Origin: Pantoea sp. Cy-639
GTDB taxonomy: Bacteria; Pseudomonadota; Gammaproteobacteria; Pseudomonadales; Pseudomonadaceae
Assembly (NCBI RefSeq): GCF_011752525.1
Contig: NZ_VWXI01000001.1
Span: 124,001-188,000 of the forward strand
Reading direction: 5' to 3'
Length of the DNA: 64,000 nucleotides
In this document: in pieces, positions 1 to 8,905 of the stretch
How the letters are laid out: each line of letters begins with the position of its first letter
How positions within the stretch are numbered: the stretch's first letter is position 1
Notes under the pieces: generated by a model
The model's database searches: none
What the model saw: the letters and a program-made list of their open reading frames with translations, nothing else
What the model was told of the DNA's origin: nothing
Position numbers and translations under genes: made by a program

Positions 1-317
1 CCTGCGGTTGCAGGCTGCCGGTCCATTGGAATGACTTCCCCTTGAGCTTGCCTAGGGATAAGCACCCAAAGTGCCATCATGGAAAATTTTCTCTAGATGT
101 TTTGGGCCCCGCCCCATAAGGGTGAAGGTATTTCCCACGCGCAACACAACTGCCTCCTACAAACATCGAGCGGTAAAGGCTACGGGCTCCGGTCCGGTTC
201 ACTCCTAGCGACCTTTTCAGAAGCTGTTCGAGAATCGAGCCAAGCCACCCGACCGGCCGGTCATTCGATGTCCCTTGCGGACAGCGGTAATCCCCCTCGA
301 TTTGAAGGAACAACAAC
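1..317. other. Non-coding leader region, no gene recognised
   Basis: No convincing protein-coding frame is visible here; the short open frames lack ribosome sites and recognisable sequence. The stretch has some structure: a small hairpin at 1-14 (CCTGC/GCAGG) and a perfect 12-bp palindrome, GACCGGCCGGTC, at 251-262, 55 bp before the downstream start codon. It could be the tail of an upstream transcript, a small RNA, or the operator region of the Mor-type gene. I could not match it to 6S, SRP, tmRNA or RNase P RNA from memory. Confidence 0.35.
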
Positions 318-698
318 GTGAAAATGCCAGACCTGACTGATATCGACGTGACTTCGATGCCTCATTCGCTGCAATCGCTCATCGAGTGCATCGGCCTTGA
401 AAATGCCTACAACCTGACTTGTGCGTTCGGCGGGCGCCCCAAGTACATCCCCAAGCACCGCGCTCGCACCAAGCTGGCCGACGTACTGCCGGCCGAAGCA
501 CTGGATGCACTGATTCAACGCTATGCCGGCATGGCGCTGGAAATCCCCAAGGTGGACCACTTCCAGCGTCAGTTGCGCAACCTGCAGATCCAGCGGGAAA
601 GTGCCAACGGGCTGTCGCGTAGCCTGCTGGCCGACAAATACGGACTGAGCCTGCGCCAGATCGGCAATATTCGCCGCCAGGATTGCGAGGTGCGCTGA
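318..698 (+). CDS. Mor-family transcription activator-like protein
   Basis: This 126-residue protein has the size and layout of the Mor/C activator family first known from phage Mu. Its N-terminal half is helical, and a C-terminal segment (about residues 95-123, LADKYGLSLRQIGNIRRQ) reads as a helix-turn-helix. The pattern with FGG around residues 37-39 and a K/R-rich patch after it also fits. The start is GTG at 318, with GAAGGA eight bases upstream; an in-frame ATG follows at 324. No phage genes are nearby, so this looks like a domesticated chromosomal copy rather than part of a Mu-like prophage. Its target is unknown. It converges on tamB, with a strong hairpin between the two genes. Family call fairly secure, function not. 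Confidence 0.7.
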   Translation: MKMPDLTDIDVTSMPHSLQSLIECIGLENAYNLTCAFGGRPKYIPKHRARTKLADVLPAEALDALIQRYAGMALEIPKVDHFQRQLRNLQIQRESANGLSRSLLADKYGLSLRQIGNIRRQDCEVR

Positions 699-731
699 AC
701 ACCTTGCAGATCCGCAACAGGAACGCCTGCA

Positions 732-764
732 CGAACGCCGGCCCGTTTATGGAGCCGGCGTTCG
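732..764. terminator. Bidirectional hairpin between convergent genes
   Basis: A perfect 11-bp stem (CGAACGCCGGC at 732-742 with its complement at 754-764) encloses an 11-base loop. It sits between the stop of the Mor-type gene and the stop of tamB. There is no clean T-run on either side, so its strength is uncertain, but the position between two convergent 3' ends suits a shared terminator. Confidence 0.6.
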
Positions 765-783
765 CGTGTGTGCAGGAGGGGGG

Positions 784-3700
784 TTAGAAGTCGCGCTTGT
801 AGAAGATGTCCAGCGAACTGGCCAGGCCACTGGCCGCTTCCAGGTAGACCTTCTTGCTCAACTTGTAGCGCAAGGCAATGGTGTTGGCCGGCTCGAAGAC
901 GCCGACACCGTAGCGCAGGCTCAGGCGCTCGGTCAGGTTGCCACTGGCAACCACGCTGGTGGTATTGCCCGAGCCCTGGGTGTCGAGCTGGAAGTCCTGG
1001 ATCCCCAGATTCGATGCCAGGCTGCCGGTGATCCCTGCGCTGCCCGCCAGGCCCAGTCCTAGCGCGGCCTCGGCAAGCATGTTGTTATCCTCGCCGGAAC
1101 TGCCCAGGGGGCGTCCCAGCACCAGGTAGGACAGCGCCTGCTCCTGGCTCATCGCGGGCTCCGAGAATACCTTGGTGGTAGGTTGCTCGGCGCTGCCGCT
1201 CAGACGGATACCGGCAATCACATCGTCGACCTGGCGGATAGCCTCGATATCCAGATACGGCTGGTCGATCGGACCGGCGAACAGCAGTCGCGCCCGGCGG
1301 ATGGTCAGCTTCTGACCATAGGCCCGGTAGCGGCCATCGGCCAAGCTCAGCTCGCCGCGGGTGTCGAGGTTGTCACCGATGTGCACATGCCCCAGCAGAT
1401 TGGCCGTCAGGCCAAAGCCCTTGAATGACAGTGTGTCGCTGCCCACCTCGACGTCGATGTCCATGGCCACGGCCATGGGCGGCTTGCCCTGCTCGGTCTG
1501 GTGGCCGACGATCACCGTGTCGTCCGAGACCTTGACCGTCGACGGTGGCAGCTCGCGCACGGTGATCTTGCCCTTGGGCACGCGCACCTTGCCGCTGACC
1601 GCGAGGCGCTCGTCGACCAGACGGATAGTCAAGTCAGGCGCCACTTCCAGCGCGGCATAGGGCTCCACGCTCACTGGCAGTTGCTGCCCTTGCAGTCGCA
1701 GGTCCATTCCCAGCGCCTGCCCCCAGGTCAGGTGCCCGTCCAGGGCTCCGCGCCCGGCTTCACCACTGCGCCAGTCGCCCTTGAGCAGCACCTGTTCGCC
1801 GGCTATCTGTGCCTGCAACGACAGCTCGCGCAGGCTCACCGGCAACTCGGCGCCAGCGACTTCACCACCGCTCAGGGCAATGTGTCCATTGACCTGGGGC
1901 GCCAGCAGGCTGCCCGACAGCTGCCCGCTGCCATTGAGCTGGCCGGACAGGCGCTCCACCATCGGCAGGAATGGCCGGGCAATCGACAGGTCCAGCCCGG
2001 ACAGACGGAAATCGCCGCTCAACGGTTTGTTGCGGCCCAACGGATCGAGTCGGGCATTGACGCTCAGCTCGCCCAGGCGTTCACCCCGGAAATCCAGGCG
2101 TGTATCGATCCTACGCGGCGCCAGGGTGCTGTCCAGGCGCAACGCCTGGTAGGGGAAGTCGACCCAGCGGCCGTTGTCACGCACGCGCAGGGTGCCGCCA
2201 CCGGCGTCGACACGGATGTTGCCCTTTGGCCCGCTGGCCGGGATATCCAGGTTGATGTCGGCATTGAGCAGGCCCTGCCAGGCGAAGTCCTTGGGCAACC
2301 ATTGCGCCAGGCTCTGCAGCGGGAACTGCTTGAGGTGGTAGCGCAGGCGTGGCTCCGGTGCCAGGCGCTGGTCTTCGCCGCACAGGCTGGCCTGGCCGGA
2401 ACGCCAGCAGTGAGCGCCAAAGTCAAGTTGACCACTGGCCAGGCGCTGCAGGCGTGCCGGAGCCTGCAACTGCCAGTCCTGGCCGCCGGCCTGGATCCGG
2501 CCGCTGGCCAGGCGGCCACGCCAGTCGCCCTTGGCCAGGGTGCCGTCCAGCCCCAGGTCGAGCTTGAGCTGCGGCCCTTCCAGGGCCAGGGTCGCGGCCT
2601 GCTGGCGAATGTCGCCCTTGCCCTGGACATCGAGGTTGCCGAGGGTGGTGTCGCCCAGGCGAATATTGCCGGCCTTGAGCATCACTACCCCGCGCTGGGC
2701 AGCATCCAGCCGAGCGTCCAGGTCCAACCGCTGCACCCGGTTGTCGGCCTGAGCCAATTGCTGCCCTTGCAACACCAGGCTGCCTTGCGGCGCCGCCAAG
2801 GTTCCCGCCAGGTCGAGACGCCCCTTGGCCTGCCCTTGCAGTTGTGGCCAGAGCTGGCCCAGGCGCGGCAGATCGAGATCGACCCGCCCGGCCAGGCGCT
2901 GCTGCAGGCTCGCGCTGCCATGGATGCGGTTGTCACCCAGTTGTACCGCAAGGCTGCCGAGGGTCCAGTGGTCGCCGGCACCGTCGGCATCGACCTTCAG
3001 TTGCGCAGGCTGGCCACGCAGACGCCCCTTCAGGTCAAGTTGCGCCTTGAGACTGAGCTGATCGCTCTTCAATTCGCCCTGGCTGCGCAACGGCCCGGCC
3101 AGGGTGCCCGGCAGCTCGGCCAGCCAGTAGGCCGGATCGAGCGCCGACAGCTGCAAGTCGACGTCCCAGGCCAGGGTGTCGGCGAAGCGCAGGGCGACGC
3201 TACCCGCCGCCTTGCCCTGCCCCGCCTGCAACGCCAGTTGCGGCAGGCGCACCTGGCCGAGGTCGCCGTCGAATGGGCTGGCCAGGCTGAACGCGCCTGC
3301 CGGGCCGTCCAGGTCACCGTTGAAAGCGCCTTTGTAGTGCCCGTCGCGATACTGCACCTGGGCGTTGAGACGCTTGAGCGTGACCTGTGGCGCCTGCTCC
3401 AGCGGGTACAGGCGCAGCCAGGGGAAATCCAGCCAGTCGAGGGAGGCGTCGGCGCTCAGGCCCTGTTGCCAGTCGGCGCTGGCCTGCAACTTGAGGCGCT
3501 GGGTGTCACTGGCATTGAGGTCCAGCGCGTCCAGACGGGCGCCCTTGGCATCGACCTTGCCGGCCAGCACCAGGCCGACCGGGCCTTGTTCGGCGGGGAG
3601 CATGGCGGAACCGCTCAACAGGTAACCTTTGAGCAGGTCACCCTGGGCATCGAGACGCAGTTGGTTCAGTTGCAGCGTGTCAGGCAGGCTGGCCGCTGCC

Positions 3701-4458
3701 TTGAATGCCTGCGCACGGAGGTTCAGGCGCGCTGGCAGGTGCTCGGCCAGTGCCTGCAGTTCGCCCTCGAGATGAGCGTCGAGATAGCCGCTGCTGGTGG
3801 CATCGATACCCAGGGTCTTCTGCAAATCGCCTTTGACGTTCAAAGCCAGCTGCCAGGGCTGACCTTCGACCGGGGGCAGCTGCAACGAGCCCTGCAGCGT
3901 CAGAGGCCAGTCGCCTTGTGGCAGCAACGTGCCTTGCAGCGCCAGGCGCAGGTCGTCTCGACGCAGTTGCAGGCTGTCGACCTGCAGGCCGGAGGCGGTC
4001 CAATGCGCTGCCAGTTGCAGGTCGCCGAGCAGTTCGTTGCCGTCCAGGCGCAACTGACCGACCTTGACTTCATCCACTTCGATGGCCAAGGGCAGTCGCA
4101 ACGCCGGCAACTGCAGCGGGCCGCTATCGGCCTTGTCCTCGCCCGGGGCAAAGGCCATGTCGACACGCTCGGCCTGCAGACGCTCCACGCACAGGGTGGC
4201 ACGCAGCAGGCAGGCAGGCGACCAGTCCAGCTGCGGCGCCTGCACCTCGACCTGGTTGTCACCGTCGACCCAGCGCAATCGGCTGGCTTGCCAATCGCCG
4301 CCCAGGCGCCCGCTGAAGTCGTCGACCTGCAGGCCCGGTACTTGTCCCAGCACCCAGCCACTGCCCGCCTGGGTGCCGAGCACCAGGCCAAGCGCCAGCA
4401 CACTCAGCAGCAACAGGCCGAGCACGCCGAATACGATGGATTTGATCACGCGTGTCAC
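784..4458 (-). CDS. tamB: TamB, inner-membrane-anchored translocation and assembly module protein
   Basis: A 1224-residue AsmA/TamB-family protein. TamB spans the periplasm as a long beta-rich groove and works with the outer-membrane barrel TamA in outer-membrane biogenesis (protein insertion and, in current models, phospholipid transport). The sequence shows a single N-terminal membrane anchor (about residues 9-30, VFGVLGLLLLSVLALGLVLG). A very long repetitive stretch rich in alternating hydrophobic residues and L/D/G follows, then the C-terminal DUF490 region ending in a barrel-like tail with terminal Phe (FYKRDF). The length is typical. The start codon overlaps the tamA stop by four bases (ATGA), so the two are translationally coupled with tamA first. 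The long open frame on the opposite strand (1501-4692) is a codon-bias shadow. Confidence 0.95.
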   Translation of the reverse strand: MTRVIKSIVFGVLGLLLLSVLALGLVLGTQAGSGWVLGQVPGLQVDDFSGRLGGDWQASRLRWVDGDNQVEVQAPQLDWSPACLLRATLCVERLQAERVDMAFAPGEDKADSGPLQLPALRLPLAIEVDEVKVGQLRLDGNELLGDLQLAAHWTASGLQVDSLQLRRDDLRLALQGTLLPQGDWPLTLQGSLQLPPVEGQPWQLALNVKGDLQKTLGIDATSSGYLDAHLEGELQALAEHLPARLNLRAQAFKAAASLPDTLQLNQLRLDAQGDLLKGYLLSGSAMLPAEQGPVGLVLAGKVDAKGARLDALDLNASDTQRLKLQASADWQQGLSADASLDWLDFPWLRLYPLEQAPQVTLKRLNAQVQYRDGHYKGAFNGDLDGPAGAFSLASPFDGDLGQVRLPQLALQAGQGKAAGSVALRFADTLAWDVDLQLSALDPAYWLAELPGTLAGPLRSQGELKSDQLSLKAQLDLKGRLRGQPAQLKVDADGAGDHWTLGSLAVQLGDNRIHGSASLQQRLAGRVDLDLPRLGQLWPQLQGQAKGRLDLAGTLAAPQGSLVLQGQQLAQADNRVQRLDLDARLDAAQRGVVMLKAGNIRLGDTTLGNLDVQGKGDIRQQAATLALEGPQLKLDLGLDGTLAKGDWRGRLASGRIQAGGQDWQLQAPARLQRLASGQLDFGAHCWRSGQASLCGEDQRLAPEPRLRYHLKQFPLQSLAQWLPKDFAWQGLLNADINLDIPASGPKGNIRVDAGGGTLRVRDNGRWVDFPYQALRLDSTLAPRRIDTRLDFRGERLGELSVNARLDPLGRNKPLSGDFRLSGLDLSIARPFLPMVERLSGQLNGSGQLSGSLLAPQVNGHIALSGGEVAGAELPVSLRELSLQAQIAGEQVLLKGDWRSGEAGRGALDGHLTWGQALGMDLRLQGQQLPVSVEPYAALEVAPDLTIRLVDERLAVSGKVRVPKGKITVRELPPSTVKVSDDTVIVGHQTEQGKPPMAVAMDIDVEVGSDTLSFKGFGLTANLLGHVHIGDNLDTRGELSLADGRYRAYGQKLTIRRARLLFAGPIDQPYLDIEAIRQVDDVIAGIRLSGSAEQPTTKVFSEPAMSQEQALSYLVLGRPLGSSGEDNNMLAEAALGLGLAGSAGITGSLASNLGIQDFQLDTQGSGNTTSVVASGNLTERLSLRYGVGVFEPANTIALRYKLSKKVYLEAASGLASSLDIFYKRDF

Positions 4459-6197
4459 AGCTCGGGCCCCATGGAAAAGTGCAGGCGGAAGCCACCGTCG
4501 TCGTCAAGCGCGTGGGCCAGGTCCAGGCGCAGGGGACCGACCGGCGATACCCAGCGCACGCCGATACCGACGCCGGTCTTGAGACTGGGCAGTTCCAGCG
4601 AATTGAACGAGTTGCCCTGGTCGACGAAGGTCGCCAGGCGCCATTTCTCGGCGATCGAGTACTGGTACTCGACGCTGCCAGCCACCAGGTAGCGGCCACC
4701 GATGCGGTCGCCCTTGTTGTTCCTCGGCGACAGCGTCTGGTAGTCATAGCCACGCACGCTCTGGTCGCCACCGGCGAAGAAGCGCAGCGACGGCGGGATG
4801 TTCTGCTGGTAGCCGTTGGTAGCACTGCCGCCGAACTGCGCGCGGCCGAGGAAGCGGTGGTTCTGGCCCAGGGTAGTGAGGCCCTTGAGCAACACGTTGC
4901 CGTGTACCAGGTTGGTGTCCGAGCCCAGGCCTTCCTTGGCGGCCTGCAGGTCGAACTGCAGACGATAGCCGTTGTGCGGGTCGATGCGGTTGTCACTGCG
5001 CAGGTAGGAGAAACTCACGCCGGGCATCAGCAGGTTGCTCAAGCCGGAGTCGTCGCCCAGGCGATACTCCTCGCGCTGGTACTTGAGCGAAATCACCCGC
5101 TGCCAGCCGCTGGGCAGCTTGCTGTGCCACTCTGGGCCGACCGTGAGCAGCTTGCTCAGGCTGTCGGTGCCGGCGATCTCTTCGTTCTGGTAGCCACCGG
5201 CGAAACGCAGCTTGTCGGTCAGCGGCGGGTCGAGGGGGATGTCGTACCACAGCCCGACGTTCTGCCGAGGTGCCGACAGTTCGGTTTCCCAGCCATAGCT
5301 GTGGCCTTGCGGGTTGACCCAGTGTCGGGTCCAGTTGGCCTTGCCGCGCGGCCCGACGTCGGTCGAGAAGCCAAGTCCCAGGCCCATGGTACGGGGCTTG
5401 CGAGTATCAAGGCGGACATCCACCGGAATGTCCTCGCCAACGGCTGCGCTAGGCGCTGCGTCTACCCGTACGCCTTCGAAATAGCCGCTGGATTGCAAAT
5501 CGTTGTTGAGCTCGGCGATCAGCTCGGAATCGTAAGGGGTGCCTGGCTTGAAGGAGACCATGCGCTGCAGCAGGTCCTGGTCCAGCGGCGTGTCGCCACC
5601 GAACTTGACCGCTCCCAGGCGATAGCGCGGACCGCTCTGGTAGACCAGCTCGATATCGGCCACGCCCGCCTGGGGATCGACCGCCAGGCGCTGGCGCTCG
5701 AAGCGGCCATTGAAGAAACCGTAGCGTGATGCCTGGTTCAGGATCAGCCGCTTGGCATCTTCGTAGTGGCCATGGTTGAGCTGCTCGCCCGGACGCAGCA
5801 CGCGGCTGTCGGGAACGCGGAATGCCTTGAGTTCGCTGGCCGGGCCTTCGATGCGCACGGTCACGTTGCGCAGGCGCACCGGCTCGCCGGGTTCCACGCG
5901 GATGATAAGTTGTGGGGGGGAGTCCTTGTCGCGCGGCGCCTTGACCTCGGTACTGATGCGCGCCTGGTAGTAGCCCAGGGCCTGGGCCGCCTTGCGCGCC
6001 TGCTCCTCGGCGCCGCGGCTGAAGCGCAGCAGCGCTTCTTCGTCGCGGTCACCCAGGCTGCCGATATAACCTTCAATATTGCCCTTGAGCGGGTTGTTGG
6101 CGGGTTTTACCCGCACCAGCAATTCGCTCTGGGCCCATGCCATGGAGCTGGCGGCCAACAAAAGCAGGCCGCAGCAAAGTCTTCCTGAATACGTCAT
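4455..6197 (-). CDS. tamA: TamA, Omp85-family outer-membrane assembly factor
   Basis: A roughly 580-residue Omp85-superfamily protein, partner of TamB. It has a signal peptide (LCCGLLLLAASSMAWA, cut before QSELLV), three POTRA domains (about residues 25-260) and a 16-stranded C-terminal barrel. The Omp85 signature VRGYDY is near residue 480, and the protein ends in barrel-type sequence (FRLHFSMGPEL). The start is uncertain. In-frame starts lie at 6227, 6206 and 6197; I chose 6197 because it puts the positively charged n-region and hydrophobic core in the usual places and leaves a weak GGTAG upstream. tamB follows with a 4-base overlap. The order tamA-tamB is the usual proteobacterial one. Confidence 0.94.
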   Translation of the reverse strand: MTYSGRLCCGLLLLAASSMAWAQSELLVRVKPANNPLKGNIEGYIGSLGDRDEEALLRFSRGAEEQARKAAQALGYYQARISTEVKAPRDKDSPPQLIIRVEPGEPVRLRNVTVRIEGPASELKAFRVPDSRVLRPGEQLNHGHYEDAKRLILNQASRYGFFNGRFERQRLAVDPQAGVADIELVYQSGPRYRLGAVKFGGDTPLDQDLLQRMVSFKPGTPYDSELIAELNNDLQSSGYFEGVRVDAAPSAAVGEDIPVDVRLDTRKPRTMGLGLGFSTDVGPRGKANWTRHWVNPQGHSYGWETELSAPRQNVGLWYDIPLDPPLTDKLRFAGGYQNEEIAGTDSLSKLLTVGPEWHSKLPSGWQRVISLKYQREEYRLGDDSGLSNLLMPGVSFSYLRSDNRIDPHNGYRLQFDLQAAKEGLGSDTNLVHGNVLLKGLTTLGQNHRFLGRAQFGGSATNGYQQNIPPSLRFFAGGDQSVRGYDYQTLSPRNNKGDRIGGRYLVAGSVEYQYSIAEKWRLATFVDQGNSFNSLELPSLKTGVGIGVRWVSPVGPLRLDLAHALDDDGGFRLHFSMGPEL

Positions 6198-6250
6198 GCG
6201 GCGCATGCTACCAGAGCGAGACGGCAAACGGAGGCGTCAGCCAAGACCTG

Positions 6251-6901
6251 TCACAGATTTGACACCTTGGATGACACTGGATTGGGATGAAAGAATACCC
6301 GTTCTCGGATTGGTCCTATAGCAACTTCCCCGATCTCTTCATAACCCTGGCGCTGGTAGAACGCCAGGTAATGCGGATTGCCGGTGTCCAGCACCACGCC
6401 CTCGGCGTTGGGGTCCTCGGCGCACCAGTCATGCACAGCCTGCAGCAATTGTTCGCCATGCTGCTGGCCCTGGAACTGCGGATGCACGCCCAGCAGCGGC
6501 AGCACATGCACCTGTCGGCCCGGCAGGCAGGCAGCGAGCGCGGCCTGGTAGTCCAGGTAACGGCGGGTACAGCGCAGGCCGGTGCCGAGGATCATGCGCA
6601 GGCGCCAGGCCCAGCTGTCGGCCACGCCCAGCCGGCGTTGCGGCGGCACGATCAGGGCGACGCCGATCAGACGGTCGTCGAGCAGCAGGCCAATGGCGGG
6701 CAATTGCAGGTAGAAGTGCTGGCGCACCCACTCCCGTACCATGACCCGCAAACGTCGCTCATAACCGGGACGCTGGCCTTCGAACAGCCAGGCGAAGGTA
6801 GGCTCGTGACGATAGGCGTGGTAGAGCAGCGAGCGCACCTCGCGGGCGTAGCCCTGGTCGAGCAGGCAGATCCGGGCCGGTGAGGCAGTGGCGTCGGGCA
6901 T
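6251..6901 (-). CDS. GNAT-family N-acetyltransferase
   Basis: A 216-residue protein. The C-terminal half carries the GNAT acetyl-CoA-binding pattern: [21 protein letters not shown] (Q/R-x-x-G-x-G/A type loop), followed by [21 protein letters not shown], the usual strand-helix-FYxxxGF end of the fold. The start ATG at 6901 has AGGAGG nine bases upstream; the longer open frame reaching 7036 has no such site. It is divergent from xthA. The acceptor substrate cannot be read from the sequence; similar Pseudomonas proteins are annotated only as acetyltransferases. Confidence 0.85.
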   Translation of the reverse strand: MPDATASPARICLLDQGYAREVRSLLYHAYRHEPTFAWLFEGQRPGYERRLRVMVREWVRQHFYLQLPAIGLLLDDRLIGVALIVPPQRRLGVADSWAWRLRMILGTGLRCTRRYLDYQAALAACLPGRQVHVLPLLGVHPQFQGQQHGEQLLQAVHDWCAEDPNAEGVVLDTGNPHYLAFYQRQGYEEIGEVAIGPIRERVFFHPNPVSSKVSNL

Positions 6902-7064
6902 TGCGGCAAACCTCCTGGTATGGGCGTACAGTGCCTTGGAGGTGTTCCACTGCGTATCGTTCACCCCCTTCCAGCACGTTAGCAGCGCGCCGATGCCAGC
7001 GCCACGCTGGTCGCGGCAGGCGATGTCCGCTAGCATCCGTGGCTTTTACCAGGATCGACTTGCC

Positions 7065-7877
7065 ATGAAGATCGTCTCGTTCAACATCAATGGCCTGCGC
7101 GCGCGCCCACACCAGCTGGCGGCGCTGATCGACAAGCACCAGCCCGACGTGATCGGCCTGCAGGAAACCAAGGTCAGCGACGAGCAGTTCCCGCTGGCCG
7201 AGGTCGAGGCACTGGGTTACCACGTGCACTTTCACGGCCAGAAGGGCCATTACGGTGTGGCCCTGTTGTCGCGGCAGAAGCCGCTGTCGCTGTTCAAGGG
7301 TTTTGCCGGTGATGAAGAGGACGCCCAGCGTCGTTTCATCTGGGGCACCTTCGCTGACCGTGACGGCACGCCGATCACCGTGATGAATGGTTATTTCCCC
7401 CAGGGCGAGAGTCGCGACCACCCTACCAAGTTTCCGGCCAAGCAGCGCTTCTACAGTGACCTGCAGGCGCTGCTCGAAGGTCAGTTCGAGAACGCTCAGC
7501 CGGTGGTGGTGATGGGCGACATGAATATTTCGCCTGAGGATTGCGATATCGGCATCGGGCCGGACAACGCCAAGCGCTGGCTGAAGACGGGCAAGTGCAG
7601 TTTCCTGCCGGAGGAGCGCGAGTGGATGGCGCGACTCAAGGGCTGGGGGCTGGTGGACAGCTTCCGGCACCTGTATCCGGAGGTCAGCGATCGGTTCAGC
7701 TGGTTCGACTACCGTAGCCGAGGATTCGAGGATGAGCCCAAGCGTGGGCTGCGGATCGACCTGATCATGGCTTCGCAGGGGTTGGTGCCCAGGATCAAGG
7801 CTGCTGGGGTCGATTATGAACTGCGGGGGATGGAGAAACCTTCGGACCATGCGCCGATCTGGTTGGAGTTGAACTGA
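7065..7877 (+). CDS. xthA: Exodeoxyribonuclease III
   Basis: A 270-residue AP endonuclease / 3'-5' exonuclease of the XthA type, acting in base-excision repair at abasic and 3'-blocked sites. Family motifs are all present: NINGLRARP near the N-terminus, the metal-binding Glu in LQETK (about residue 34), MGDMNI around residue 150, and the catalytic SDHAPIW at the C-terminus. The length equals that of the E. coli enzyme. The start ATG at 7065 was chosen by alignment to the family N-terminus [12 protein letters not shown]; a longer in-frame extension has no support. The gene is monocistronic and divergent from the GNAT gene. Confidence 0.96.
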   Translation: MKIVSFNINGLRARPHQLAALIDKHQPDVIGLQETKVSDEQFPLAEVEALGYHVHFHGQKGHYGVALLSRQKPLSLFKGFAGDEEDAQRRFIWGTFADRDGTPITVMNGYFPQGESRDHPTKFPAKQRFYSDLQALLEGQFENAQPVVVMGDMNISPEDCDIGIGPDNAKRWLKTGKCSFLPEEREWMARLKGWGLVDSFRHLYPEVSDRFSWFDYRSRGFEDEPKRGLRIDLIMASQGLVPRIKAAGVDYELRGMEKPSDHAPIWLELN

Positions 7878-7944
7878 GGTCTTTTTTGGGGACAGTTCAA
7901 CGGCGGGTTACTTTGGACGCGGCCAAAGTAACCAAAGCCGCCCC

Positions 7945-8260
7945 GCTCCATCATCCGACCCCTTCGCTTCGGGTCCCCTCGCTACGGCGCCTTTCGGGCC
8001 AGCGCGCCCCCCTGAAGCCGCAATAGGTGTTGTAGATGTATGGTCTTCGGCCCCCATCGCAGGCTTCGCCAGCTCCCACAGCCGGAGGCCTGCCGGCCAG
8101 GAACCAGGAGACCAGCGGCGAATAGCGAGAAGGCTGGGCGACCAGCGGTGAAAATGTGGGAGCTGGCGAAGCCTGCGATTGGGCCGGCAAGATCACACGA
8201 AGCCCTGCTAGCGACAGCTGCACCATCCCAGTCGCCACCCTTACCTTCGCGACTTCAGGA
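7945..8260. repeat. Composite dispersed repeat, copy 1, with inverted REP pair
   Basis: This gene-free stretch after xthA contains a complex repeat found again at 36.5-37.2 kb. Block one (7945-8006) reads GCTCCATCATCCG...GGGCCAGCGCG. Block two is an inverted REP-like pair: a 25-bp arm at 8056-8080 and its perfect reverse complement at 8155-8179, about 75 bases apart. The arm core GTGGGAGCTGGC resembles REP palindromes of P. fluorescens and P. putida. Block three (8132-8230) continues past the right arm and is roughly 90% identical by eye to 37110-37209. REP pairs of this kind (REPINs) are non-autonomous elements moved by RAYT transposases. No transposase gene is in the window. Confidence 0.75.
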
Positions 8261-8356
8261 GCGCAGGGCCGGATGAACGGAGCGCTGCGTTTCTTGGTTA
8301 ATTTTTGTCGCGCTTGACAAGAAGTGACCCGCCGCAAGGGCGCAAAATCGCCCAAC

Positions 8357-8500
8357 TTCACTCCCGCAACCCAACCACCTCCTCCCACCGCTGCGCCAGC
8401 TCCCCCAGATCCCGCCGCCCCCCGCAAATCCCGCGGATAATCCACATCCCCCACTTCCTCAAACCGCGTAACCCGAAATTGCCCATGCGTGCGCCTGACA
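8357..8500 (-). pseudogene. Decayed 3' end of an unidentified gene
   Basis: On the minus strand, one frame reads FRVTRFEEVGDVDYPRDLRG. A one-step shift into another frame continues RRDLGELAQRWEEVVGLRE followed by a stop. Together they give an acidic, protein-like C-terminus of about 45 residues with a frameshift at the GC-rich run near 8410-8425. I do not recognise the family. The fragment ends where the LysR remnant on the other strand begins (about 8485-8500), so the two look like pieces of different genes joined at a breakpoint. Confidence 0.3.
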
Positions 8501-8905
8501 CCTGCCGGCGTGCAGTTGCTGACCACCGCCCGTGCCACCCTGCTGACCCTCGAACACGGTGTGCATCAGGCCCGGCGGATAGCCCAGGGCCAGAGCGACG
8601 AGTTGCGCCTGGGCAGTCTCGCCCTGGCCGGCCACCCTGAACTGCCCACCGGCCTGAAGCGTTTTCGTCAGCAATGGCCGGACATCGAGCTGAAACTTCA
8701 CCAAGCCAGCTCCGCGCAATTGACACGCATGCTGCTCGAAGACCCGCTCGACCTGGCCCTGCTGCTGGCCCTGCCCGCCGACCATCCACAGGACTGCGAA
8801 ACCAGCGTGCCCCTCGCCGATTTCGCCGACGCGCCTTTCGTGTTCACCCCACCCACCCTGGGCAACCGCTACCACCAGCACCTGCTCGAGCTTCTTACAG
8901 GCTGA
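8489..8905 (+). pseudogene. Truncated LysR-family regulator remnant
   Basis: The frame begins (GTG at 8489) with RLTPAGVQLL, the sequence that in LysR regulators follows the helix-turn-helix and leads into the linker helix. It continues through the start of the effector domain (LRLGSLALAGHPELPTGLKRFRQQWPDIELKL...). The DNA-binding domain is missing, as is most of the C-terminal half: only 138 residues remain of a usual 295-310. No ribosome site precedes it. It ends inside the last codons of the convergent anti-sigma gene. Most likely a dead gene fragment left by a rearrangement associated with the neighbouring repeats. Confidence 0.7.

Noticed and set aside
318..698. Mu-like prophage suggested by the Mor-type regulator
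   Set aside because: No transposase, head, tail or lysis genes are in the neighbourhood; the next genes are housekeeping tamB/tamA.
1501..4692. A 1063-codon plus-strand frame across tamB
   Set aside because: Same cause; the minus strand encodes a clear TamB with membrane anchor and DUF490 end.
6759..7850. A 363-codon minus-strand frame across xthA
   Set aside because: xthA on the plus strand has all family motifs and a correct start; the antisense frame has none.
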